This document shows positions 1-5,722 of a DNA stretch of 9,199 bases, one piece after another. The stretch is from Clostridia bacterium (GTDB taxonomy: Bacteria; Bacillota_A; Clostridia; Oscillospirales; Acutalibacteraceae), in contig JAFYUD010000265.1 in assembly GCA_017549665.1 (NCBI GenBank), positions 1-9,199 on the forward strand, given 5' to 3'. Position numbers and translations under genes: made by a program. Within the stretch, counting starts at the first letter, position 1. The number at the start of each line of letters is the position of its first letter. The notes beneath the pieces are model-generated. The model had not been told where the DNA came from and did not search any database. It saw only the letters and a list, made by a program, of their open reading frames with translations.

Positions 1-1524
1 AGAGCCGCATTCAAATGCATCGCAGACGGCAAGCAGTGCGCTATTCTCGTACCCACCACAATCCTCGCACTTCAGCATTACAGAACAATCATGCGCAGAT
101 TCGAGGGCTTCCCCGTAAGATGCGAAATGCTTTCACGATTCAGAAACGCAAAGCAGTCCGCACAGATTGTCAAGGATGTAAAGGACGGAAGAATTGATGT
201 GCTTGTCGGCACACACAGAATTATCTCAAAGGACGTAAAATTCCGTGATCTGGGACTTGTTATCATTGATGAGGAGCAGCGCTTCGGTGTTGCACAGAAG
301 GAAAAATTCAAAACAGTTTTCCCGTCGGTGGATGTACTGACACTCTCTGCTACACCTATTCCCAGAACGCTGAATATGGCAATGACAGGCATCCGTGATA
401 TGTCCGTCATCGAAGAAGCGCCCCTTGACCGTTCACCCGTGCAGACTTACGTGCTTGAGCATGACATGGGCATTCTCAGTGAAGCAATCGAAAAAGAGCT
501 TCGTCGTGGCGGTCAGGTCTATTATCTTTACAACAAGGTTGAGGACATCGAGGAAAAGGCGGCTGAAATCCATTCATTTGTGCCCGATGCAAATATTGCC
601 GTTGCCCACGGAAAAATGAACGAGGAAGAGCTGAGCGAAGTGTGGCGTCAGCTTCTCGAGGGTGAAATCAACGTGCTTGTCTGCACCACAATCATCGAAA
701 CGGGCGTTGACGTGCCGAATGTAAACACTCTTATTATCGAAAATGCAGACTGCATGGGTCTTGCGCAGCTTCATCAGATACGAGGCAGAGTCGGTCGATC
801 CATAAGACGAGGCTTTGCATATTTCACATTCAGACGAGGCAAGGAATTGTCAGAAATCGCACAGAAACGACTTTCCGCAATCCGTGAATATACGGAATTC
901 GGCTCAGGCTTCAAGATTGCAATGAAGGACCTTGAAATCCGGGGAGCAGGCAATCTTCTGGGCGCAAAACAGCACGGTCATCTTGAAGCCGTAGGTTACG
1001 ATATGTATCTGCAGATGCTTTCCGAGGCCGTAAGCAACGAAAAGGGCGAAACCGAGGAAGCACCTGAGCGTGAATGCCTTGTTGACATCCGTATCGATGC
1101 CCACATTCCCGAAAGATACATCGACTCCGTGCCGCAGAGACTTGCAATGTACCGCCGTATTGCAGATATCAGGAGCGAAGACGGCGCATCAGATGTTATC
1201 GATGAGCTGATTGACCGTTACGGTGAGCCGCCCGAAAGTGTGAAGGGTCTTATCACCGTTTCACTGATAAGAAATTCCGCAATCCGTCACAAGATTTACG
1301 AAATCGGTCAGAAGGGTAACACGCTCATGCTGTATAGCGACCACATCAGCCCCGAAAAGGTTGCACCGCTGATTAAAGCAATGCGTGGCAGAGTTGTCAT
1401 CAGTGCCACTGCAAAGCAGTATATCGCAGTGAAAATTGCAAACAATGAAAATGTTCTTGACCTTCTCAGGCTGATTATGAGCCTGATGGATAAGGCTGAG
1501 GAAAATAATCAGAATAACTCTTGA
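1..1524 (+). CDS. mfd: Transcription-repair coupling factor Mfd, C-terminal part (5' end outside window)
   Basis: Mfd is the ATP-driven DNA translocase that removes RNA polymerase stalled at lesions and recruits UvrA. The frame is open from base 1 (RAAFKCIADGKQ...), so the ATG at 91 is an internal Met and not the start. The 507 codons present are a little under half of a usual Mfd of about 1150 aa; the UvrB-like and polymerase-interaction domains lie upstream. Helicase motifs visible are the Walker B variant DEEQ (268-279), motif III SAT in TLSATPIPRTL (346-354), the IIETGVDVPN segment, and motif VI QIRGRVGR (775-798). The C-terminal TRCF domain starts near codon 358 (ECLVDIRIDAHIP) and includes RLAMYRRIADI and DRYGEPPE. 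The gene ends in TGA at 1522-1524, which lies inside the -35 box of the next promoter; a hairpin with a U-rich tail follows at once. The family assignment is secure from these motifs; nothing looks broken. Confidence 0.97.
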   Translation, partial: RAAFKCIADGKQCAILVPTTILALQHYRTIMRRFEGFPVRCEMLSRFRNAKQSAQIVKDVKDGRIDVLVGTHRIISKDVKFRDLGLVIIDEEQRFGVAQKEKFKTVFPSVDVLTLSATPIPRTLNMAMTGIRDMSVIEEAPLDRSPVQTYVLEHDMGILSEAIEKELRRGGQVYYLYNKVEDIEEKAAEIHSFVPDANIAVAHGKMNEEELSEVWRQLLEGEINVLVCTTIIETGVDVPNVNTLIIENADCMGLAQLHQIRGRVGRSIRRGFAYFTFRRGKELSEIAQKRLSAIREYTEFGSGFKIAMKDLEIRGAGNLLGAKQHGHLEAVGYDMYLQMLSEAVSNEKGETEEAPERECLVDIRIDAHIPERYIDSVPQRLAMYRRIADIRSEDGASDVIDELIDRYGEPPESVKGLITVSLIRNSAIRHKIYEIGQKGNTLMLYSDHISPEKVAPLIKAMRGRVVISATAKQYIAVKIANNENVLDLLRLIMSLMDKAEENNQNNS

Positions 1525-1549
1525 CAAAACGGAACAAATGTTCTATACT
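1521..1549 (+). promoter_or_regulatory. Consensus sigma-A promoter of the DUF6291-like gene
   Basis: TTGACA (1521-1526) and TATACT (1544-1549) are separated by exactly 17 bases. The -35 box overlaps the mfd stop codon. The start of transcription would fall near 1556, leaving a leader of about 40 bases before the ATG at 1597. A LexA-type palindrome fills the spacer, so the promoter is probably repressed outside DNA damage. Confidence 0.75.
1532..1543 (+). promoter_or_regulatory. LexA (SOS) box
   Basis: GAACAAATGTTC matches the Gram-positive LexA/DinR core GAAC-N4-GTTC perfectly. It lies between the -35 and -10 boxes of a consensus promoter, the position where repressor binding blocks polymerase. 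The match and position are seen directly; damage induction of the downstream gene is inferred. Confidence 0.7.
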
Positions 1550-1580
1550 CGATATTGGGGTATAGAACATTTTTGTTTTT
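1536..1580 (+). terminator. Intrinsic terminator of mfd, overlapping the SOS promoter
   Basis: A perfect 13-bp stem (AAATGTTCTATAC at 1536-1548 with GTATAGAACATTT at 1560-1572, 11-base loop) is followed by TTTTTGTTTTT. A transcript reading out of mfd forms the whole hairpin. A transcript starting from the promoter at 1521-1549 begins inside the loop, carries only the right arm, and so would escape termination. The stem is AT-rich, so its strength is uncertain. Confidence 0.6.
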
Positions 1581-1596
1581 CAAGGAGTGAAATTTT

Positions 1597-1908
1597 ATGA
1601 AACAAAAGAAATCTTTTTTAATCTATCACGATTACTGGGAGTGGCTGAAGCTTCTGACAAATGAAGAGCTTGGCAGGCTGATGCGCATAATTTTTTTATA
1701 CGAAAGAGAGCAGAAAATACCCGAAAATCTTGACGGAAAGCTTGAAATGGCATTTGCCATGATAAAGGAGACACTGGACAGGGATAAGAAAAAGTACGAG
1801 GTTATCTGCAACAGAAACAGGGAAATTGCCCGTATGCGCTGGGAAAAGCTGCAGGATTACGGCATCGATCCCACGCCTGAAGATCTGAAATATCAGACAG
1901 ACGAATAA
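1597..1908 (+). CDS. Small phage-type protein, DUF6291-like, putatively SOS-controlled
   Basis: This 103-aa protein (MKQKKSFLIYHDYWEWLKLL...) resembles the N-terminal domain of the DUF6291 family, proteins common in phage replication modules and prophages of Firmicutes. Matching features are the opening K-K-S-F-x-x-Y-x-D-Y-W-E, the LTNEELGRLMRIIFLYE helix, then MAFAMIKETLDRDKKKYEVICNRNREIARMRWEK. AAGGAG at 1582-1587 lies 9 bases before the ATG, which fixes the start. It is driven by a LexA-boxed promoter and closed by a strong terminator, so it forms a one-gene unit. Many relatives carry an Asp/Asn-rich tail; here the protein stops before one, and a tail-like sequence is found downstream in another frame. 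The molecular function is unknown. Family assignment is by remembered pattern and is moderate. Confidence 0.75.
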   Translation: MKQKKSFLIYHDYWEWLKLLTNEELGRLMRIIFLYEREQKIPENLDGKLEMAFAMIKETLDRDKKKYEVICNRNREIARMRWEKLQDYGIDPTPEDLKYQTDE

Positions 1909-1910
1909 CC

Positions 1911-2072
1911 TGCAAAAAAAATCATGCGGCCGTATACAAACGTATGCGACCGCATTTTTTCGTTACCAGAAATGCCGATAATGATAATGATAAAGATAAT
2001 GAAAGAGAAAATGAAAAAGAGAATGAAAATGTGATTGATATTTACATTGGTATACATTACGAAAGTGAATGA
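1911..2072 (+). pseudogene. Possible detached acidic tail of a DUF6291-like phage gene
   Basis: In the frame beginning at 1911 the translation runs open, across the terminator, to TGA at 2070-2072. It contains VYKRMRPHFFVTRNADNDND followed by alternating Asp/Asn, Glu/Lys and Glu/Asn (1971-2030), then NVIDIYIGIHYESE. Low-complexity D-N/E-N tails are typical of the C-terminal part of DUF6291-like and related phage proteins, and the intact gene just upstream lacks one. The frame differs from that gene (1597-1908) and no good ribosome binding site precedes the ATG at 1944. The likely reading is a remnant left by an indel or exchange of the gene's 3' end. It could instead be a purine-rich tract of no coding value. 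Confidence 0.35.
1924..1960 (+). terminator. Intrinsic terminator of the DUF6291-like gene, possibly bidirectional
   Basis: Arms ATGCGGCCGTATAC (1924-1937) and GTATGCGACCGCAT (1942-1955) pair over 14 positions with one mismatch and one G-U, loop AAAC, followed by six T. A run of A at 1914-1921 would give a U tail on the opposite strand as well, so it may also stop minus-strand transcription. Confidence 0.8.
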
Positions 2073-2093
2073 AAAAGAAAAAGCAGTAAAATT

Positions 2094-2188
2094 GTTCAAA
2101 ACTTGTTCAGAACTGCACTTAAATTGTTCAAAACCCTGTTCAAAACTATGCAACATATGTTCAAAACTTCATTCTCTATGTTCAAAAC
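2094..2188. repeat. Six GTTCAAAAC-type direct repeats in helical phase
   Basis: GTTCAAAAC begins at 2094, 2126, 2138, 2159 and 2180, and GTTCAGAAC at 2105. The offsets are 11, 21, 12, 21 and 21 bases, that is one or two turns of DNA. The stretch 1961-2201 has no intact gene: a GATAAT/GAAAAT purine tract (1971-2034), then this array, then the terminator of the minus-strand gene. The array could be a binding array for a regulator or a decayed coding repeat (CSKL heptads in one plus frame). Confidence 0.65.
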
Positions 2189-2201
2189 TTTTTAGCGCAA
2201 C

Positions 2202-2225
2202 AAAAAAACTCCCCGAAGGGAGTTT
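2202..2225 (-). terminator. Terminator of the 316-aa TIR-MORN gene
   Basis: Read on the minus strand, an 8-bp stem AAACTCCC/GGGAGTTT closes a TTCG tetraloop and is followed by a run of T (A at 2202-2208). It starts 8 bases after the stop codon. Confidence 0.85.
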
Positions 2226-2232
2226 CTGTTTA

Positions 2233-3183
2233 TCAGAATAATGTCTTTCTTCCGTTACGCCAATTACCGACAATAACTTTTCCGTTAGCACGAGTGTATC
2301 TTCCCGGGCCGTTGCGTTCGCCATCCAGATACTCACCTTCAAAAATCGAACCGTCTCGTTCATACTCTATGCCATGTCCGTTACGATTTCCATCAACATA
2401 TTCGCCCTCGAATACCGAACCGTCTGCAAATACAAATTTTCCATGTCCGTTACGTTTATCGTTATAATACTCACCCTCATAAACTCCGCCGTTGGGAACT
2501 ACATGTCTTCCATGCCCCTGTCGTCTATCGTTAAAATATTCACCTGCATACAAAGAAGAATCTGAGTATGTGCTCAATCCTTTGCCATGACGCACACCTT
2601 TGCACATATTTCCGCTATAAACATATTCACCAAAGACATCTTCACCATAAAACTTTTCAACATATACAATCTTTTCAGGCACAGGTTCAGGTTTTCTTTG
2701 AGTTTTCACCACATTGTTGACAGTAGTTACAGTTTGTTTTTCAGCTGCCCTGACAGCTTCGGGGCCGATATTACAGCACTGAAGCATATCTGCACTGCAC
2801 AAAGCAGCTGCAAAATCATTTTCGGAAGGAAACTTATGCATAAAGATGCACTGATTCAGAGCAACCTGCATCGCCATGCCGTTGTCTTCTATTGTAAAAT
2901 TCTCAATAAACGCAACAAGAGTTGGGATGTTATTCATATCCGCAAAATTGAACTCTCTGCGGCAGTTTTTTGAATCGATATAATTCTTTGACATCAGCGC
3001 AAGGAAGCATGCACTGCCCTTAAGCTGATTTGCGATAAAGGTAGGCCATTCCGAGCCTGCTTCAATACCGTTATCATACCACAGATTCAGACCGTATTCC
3101 TTCATGCGTCTGAGAATATTCATTACAACCGCATCATCCTTGTGTGCGTAACTTATGAAAATATATGGATTGTTCTGTGCCAT
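2233..3183 (-). CDS. TIR-MORN fusion protein, 316 aa (copy 1)
   Basis: The N-terminal TIR domain (about residues 6-137) shows the first strand YIFISYAHKD, the BB-loop region LWYDNGIEAGSEWPTF, and SKNCRREFNFAD, where Glu77 matches the catalytic glutamate of NAD-cleaving TIR proteins. A charged linker (141-182) leads to a MORN array: one irregular unit (about 187-210), four regular 23-residue units (211-302) of the type VYEGEYYNDKRNGHGKF..., and the cap GNWRNGRKTLF at the C-terminus. MORN repeats are beta-hairpins that often bind phospholipid or assemble proteins. No signal peptide or membrane segment is seen. AGAGG at 3191-3195 sits 7 bases before the ATG. The gene has its own promoter and terminator. 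The TIR half is about 79% identical by hand count to the 672-aa copy next door. NAD hydrolysis or cyclic-ADP-ribose signalling is inferred from the family; biological role unknown. Confidence 0.93.
   Translation of the reverse strand: MAQNNPYIFISYAHKDDAVVMNILRRMKEYGLNLWYDNGIEAGSEWPTFIANQLKGSACFLALMSKNYIDSKNCRREFNFADMNNIPTLVAFIENFTIEDNGMAMQVALNQCIFMHKFPSENDFAAALCSADMLQCCNIGPEAVRAAEKQTVTTVNNVVKTQRKPEPVPEKIVYVEKFYGEDVFGEYVYSGNMCKGVRHGKGLSTYSDSSLYAGEYFNDRRQGHGRHVVPNGGVYEGEYYNDKRNGHGKFVFADGSVFEGEYVDGNRNGHGIEYERDGSIFEGEYLDGERNGPGRYTRANGKVIVGNWRNGRKTLF
2236..2625 (-). repeat. MORN repeat tract of copy 1
   Basis: This region encodes five MORN units plus the terminal cap, with a 69-base (23-codon) period. 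Each unit carries the core Y-x-G-E-[YF] followed by G-[HK]-G-[KR]. Confidence 0.85.
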
Positions 3184-3214
3184 AGCGCTACCTCTTTTTA
3201 CTGAATATGATATT

Positions 3215-3243
3215 ATTCTACATCTTTAATCTGCTTCAGTCAA
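3215..3243 (-). promoter_or_regulatory. Promoter of TIR-MORN copy 1
   Basis: On the minus strand TTGACT (3243-3238), 17 bases, TAGAAT (3220-3215), with the -10 ending 31 bases before the ATG. The bases after the -10 (AATATCATAT) are shared with the other two TIR-MORN promoters, whereas the spacer sequences are not alike. Confidence 0.75.
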
Positions 3244-3254
3244 CATTATAACAC

Positions 3255-3277
3255 AAAAAACTCCCCGTAGGGAGTTT
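3255..3277 (-). terminator. Terminator of the 672-aa TIR-MORN gene
   Basis: On the minus strand AAACTCCC-TACG-GGGAGTTT followed by six T. Positions 3255-3299 match 2203-2247 with one mismatch in 45 bases, so the terminator and gene end are a duplicated block. Confidence 0.85.
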
Positions 3278-3284
3278 CTGTTTA

Positions 3285-5303
3285 TCAGAATAATGTCTTG
3301 TTTCCGTTACGCCATTTGCCTGTTACAGTCGAGCCGTTTGCAGTTCTGAGAGTGCCGTTTCCGTTATACGGTGCGCCGTCTCTCCACTCACCTGTCCATG
3401 ATGTGCCGTCTGTATTATATTTCTGTCCGTAGCCGTGGAATTTATTATTCATCCATGCGCCGATGTAAATCTCACCGTTGTTGAAGATCATCTTTCCCTG
3501 ACCGTGACAGATACCGTTCTGCAGAGTGCCTGTGTATTTTCCGTTGGGGAATATTGCCGTTCCGTTTCCCGTAACGGGCGCACCCATATTCCATGTGCCC
3601 TCCCAACGTGAATTGTCTATATACTGAAGAACTCCACGACCGTGCATACAATCATCAAGCCAATCGCCCTCATATATTCTTCCGTCTGCCCATTTGTACA
3701 TACCGTAGCCGTTGCGTTTGCCGTTGGTAATCGTGCCGTCGTAAATGCCGTTGTTCATAGCAACACGGCCTTTTCCGTTGACGGGCTTATCCTCTGCCCA
3801 TTCACCGTACCATACAGAGCCGTCTGCATTTGTAAGCCTGCCCATGCCGTGATACATATTTGCCTTCCAGCCGCCCTCATAAATATTGCCGCTGGCATAC
3901 TTCATTGTGCCGTGACCCTGTCGCTGATCGTCGCAATATTCACCATCAAACACGGCACCGTTTGCAAAAACATATCTGCCCTTACCGTGGAATACGCCCA
4001 TTTTCCACTCACCGTCGTAAGTATGACCGTTGGCATAAACCATTTTTCCTCTGCCGTTGCGGCTTCCGTTGAGATAACCGCCGTTATACACATTTCCGTT
4101 CTGATATTTTATCATGCCGTTGCCTGTGTATTCGTCACCGTTTACCCATATACCTTCCCAGCATGAGCCGTCGGGACGGATAAATTTTCCGTAGCCGTTA
4201 TATTTATTGTCGCTGAATTCACCGTCATACACTCTGCCGTCACTGAACATATATCTGCCTTTACCGCAGCGCTTGTCATCACGGTATTCGCCCTCATATA
4301 TATCTCCGTTATTCAGCTTTGCCTTGAAATGTCCGTTACGTTTATCATCACGGAATGTGCCCTCGAACACATCTCCGTTTGAGAATGTATATCTTCCCTG
4401 ACCGTGAAAAAGATTGTTTCTCCACTCACCCTCGTAAACATGACCGCTTGCGTACGTCATCTTGCCGTGGCCGTTACGGATTCCGTCGTTGCATTCACCG
4501 TTATATTCATTTCCGTTTGTGTATTTTATAATGCCTCTGCCTGAGCGTTTTTCACCGTTTTCCCATACGCCTTCCCAGAACAGACCGTTTTTACTTATGA
4601 GCTTGCCGTGACCGTGATAGTTGCCGCCACGGAATTCACCGTCATAAATATCACCGTTTGCAAGCATATACTTGCCTGCACCGTGGAAATTATCGTCACA
4701 GAATTCGCCGTCATAAACTGCACCGTCAGCAAATGTAAGCACACCTTTACCGTTGAGCTTACCGTTAAGCACATAACCGTTGTAGGTGAAATATCTGTCA
4801 CCGAGCTTGCCCACATGATTTTCAACGTAGGCAGGCGCTTTTTCATTCCGTGAAGGAGTTACAGACTCTGCTGACTGCTGATTATCAGTTTTGCAACACT
4901 GAAGCATATCAGCTTCGCAGATGATTGCTGCAAAATCCTCATCTGTGGGGAATCTGTGTCTGAAAACGCACTGATTGAGCGCCACCTGCATTGCCATGCC
5001 GTTATCATCAATCACAAAATCCTCGATATACGCAACAAGAGTTGGAATTCTGTTCATATCTGCGAAATTGAACTCTCTGCGGCAATTGATTGAATCGATG
5101 TAATTTTTTGACATAAGTGCAAGGAAGCATGTACTTCCCTTGATCTGATTTGCGATGAATGTAGGCCACTCAGTGCCGGCTTCGATACCGTTATCATACC
5201 ACAGATTAAAGCCATTTCTCTGCATGGCTCTGATTATACCCATAACGACACTGTCATCTCTGTGTGCGTAACTTATGAAAATATAAGGCTTATTCTGTGA
5301 CAT
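3285..5303 (-). CDS. TIR-MORN fusion protein with long array, 672 aa (copy 2)
   Basis: The TIR domain (about residues 6-137) carries YIFISYAHRD, LWYDNGIEAGTEWPTF and SINCRREFNFAD with candidate catalytic Glu77. A short linker (141-169) is followed by an unusually long MORN array (about 170-672): about 21 full units, nearly all 23 residues, and the terminal cap GKWRNGNKTLF. Some units are 24 residues with a W-E-G opening and a one-residue insertion (FWEGVWENGEKRSGRG near 242, CWEGIWVNGDEYTGNG near 381, RWEGTWNMGAPVTGNG near 566, SWTGEWRDGAPYNGNG near 635). Units beginning near 242 and 381 start two similar six-unit blocks. Such an array should form a rod of beta-hairpins. AGAAGG at 5311-5316 is 7 bases before the ATG, and an own promoter and terminator flank the gene. 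Enzymatic activity is inferred from the TIR family; the ligand of the array is unknown. Confidence 0.93.
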   Translation of the reverse strand: MSQNKPYIFISYAHRDDSVVMGIIRAMQRNGFNLWYDNGIEAGTEWPTFIANQIKGSTCFLALMSKNYIDSINCRREFNFADMNRIPTLVAYIEDFVIDDNGMAMQVALNQCVFRHRFPTDEDFAAIICEADMLQCCKTDNQQSAESVTPSRNEKAPAYVENHVGKLGDRYFTYNGYVLNGKLNGKGVLTFADGAVYDGEFCDDNFHGAGKYMLANGDIYDGEFRGGNYHGHGKLISKNGLFWEGVWENGEKRSGRGIIKYTNGNEYNGECNDGIRNGHGKMTYASGHVYEGEWRNNLFHGQGRYTFSNGDVFEGTFRDDKRNGHFKAKLNNGDIYEGEYRDDKRCGKGRYMFSDGRVYDGEFSDNKYNGYGKFIRPDGSCWEGIWVNGDEYTGNGMIKYQNGNVYNGGYLNGSRNGRGKMVYANGHTYDGEWKMGVFHGKGRYVFANGAVFDGEYCDDQRQGHGTMKYASGNIYEGGWKANMYHGMGRLTNADGSVWYGEWAEDKPVNGKGRVAMNNGIYDGTITNGKRNGYGMYKWADGRIYEGDWLDDCMHGRGVLQYIDNSRWEGTWNMGAPVTGNGTAIFPNGKYTGTLQNGICHGQGKMIFNNGEIYIGAWMNNKFHGYGQKYNTDGTSWTGEWRDGAPYNGNGTLRTANGSTVTGKWRNGNKTLF
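3288..4796 (-). repeat. MORN repeat tract of copy 2 (about 21 units)
   Basis: About 21 units with a 69- to 72-base period plus a cap. Higher-order order is visible in the protein: units 4-6 (EYNGECNDGIRNGHGKM..., VYEGEWRNNLFHGQGRY...) resemble units 10-12 (VYNGGYLNGSRNGRGKM..., TYDGEWKMGVFHGKGRY...), and 24-residue units return every third position near the C-terminus. Confidence 0.85.
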
Positions 5304-5335
5304 AACGCTACCTTCTTTGAAAAATATATGATACT

Positions 5336-5364
5336 ATTTTACACTTATTTCTTAACCGAGTCAA
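5336..5364 (-). promoter_or_regulatory. Promoter of TIR-MORN copy 2
   Basis: On the minus strand TTGACT (5364-5359), 17 bases, TAAAAT (5341-5336), with the -10 ending 32 bases before the ATG, then AGTATCATAT. The -35 begins directly after the tail of the preceding terminator. Confidence 0.78.
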
Positions 5365-5365
5365 G

Positions 5366-5393
5366 AATAAAAACTCCCTGCAAAGGGGAGTTT
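5366..5393 (-). terminator. Terminator of the copy 3 / zinc-ribbon operon
   Basis: On the minus strand AAACTCCC (5393-5386), 7-base loop, GGGAGTTT (5378-5371), followed by TTATT. It has the same stem as the terminators of copies 1 and 2 but a different loop and a weaker U tail. Confidence 0.75.
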
Positions 5394-5402
5394 CTTTACA
5401 AA

Positions 5403-5708
5403 TCAATTGAACAACAAGGCTATTCCGCCGGCAATGAGAAGCTCTGCAACAAGAATGGCAACGTAGCCTGCAATAAAACGGGTCTTCGGAGTGTTGTTCC
5501 ACGCTTTTTTGAAGTTCTTATCACCAAGAGCCACCGGATCGGCACGTCTGCAATGAGGACAAACCTTTGCCGCCGCATTGATCTTACCGTAACAATACTT
5601 ACAAGTGGTTTCCGTTGCACTTACAGGCTTACCTTTCATTGCAAAAATTCCCGCAAGAATTGCAGGCAAAACAAACATAATAATAACCGCTGTTGAACCA
5701 AATTCCAT
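5403..5708 (-). CDS. Small zinc-ribbon protein with two membrane segments, 101 aa
   Basis: The protein has a hydrophobic segment at about residues 6-24, a CxxC-x10-CxxC zinc-ribbon-like motif (Cys36, 39, 50, 53: CKYCYGK and CPHC) in the middle, and a second hydrophobic helix at about 78-100. It is probably an integral membrane protein with the metal-binding loop between the helices. An ATG nine bases upstream (5717) is rejected because the AAGGA at 5722-5718 would touch it, while the ATG at 5708 has 9-base spacing. The gene follows the 367-aa TIR-MORN gene with 14 bases between stop and start and no terminator, so the two are very likely co-transcribed. I recognise no named family. A membrane anchor or partner for the TIR-MORN protein is a guess from context. 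Confidence 0.85.
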   Translation of the reverse strand: MEFGSTAVIIMFVLPAILAGIFAMKGKPVSATETTCKYCYGKINAAAKVCPHCRRADPVALGDKNFKKAWNNTPKTRFIAGYVAILVAELLIAGGIALLFN

Positions 5709-5722
5709 TTTATACATTCCTT

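Noticed and set aside
91..93. ATG at 91 as start of the helicase gene
   Set aside because: Conserved Mfd sequence continues upstream in the same frame to base 1.
2094..2143. Further LexA boxes made by GAAC/GTTC halves in the repeat array
   Set aside because: No pair of halves has the required 4-base gap; orientation is direct, not inverted.
2094..2188. CRISPR array
   Set aside because: The repeat is only 9 bases with gaps of 2-12 bases; no spacer-sized unique segments and no cas genes.
2035..2241. 68-aa plus-strand frame with CSKL heptads
   Set aside because: No ribosome site, runs through the terminator hairpin into the end of the minus-strand gene, and its repeat is explained by the GTTCAAAAC array.
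3642..4166. 174-aa plus-strand open frame opposite the long MORN array
   Set aside because: It lies wholly within the secure TIR-MORN gene; long open antisense frames arise from the periodic Gly/Tyr/Asn codons of the repeats, and there is no ribosome site.
5715..5717. ATG at 5717 as start of the 101-aa zinc-ribbon gene
   Set aside because: The ribosome site AAGGA would abut it with no spacing; the next in-frame ATG at 5708 has 9-base spacing.
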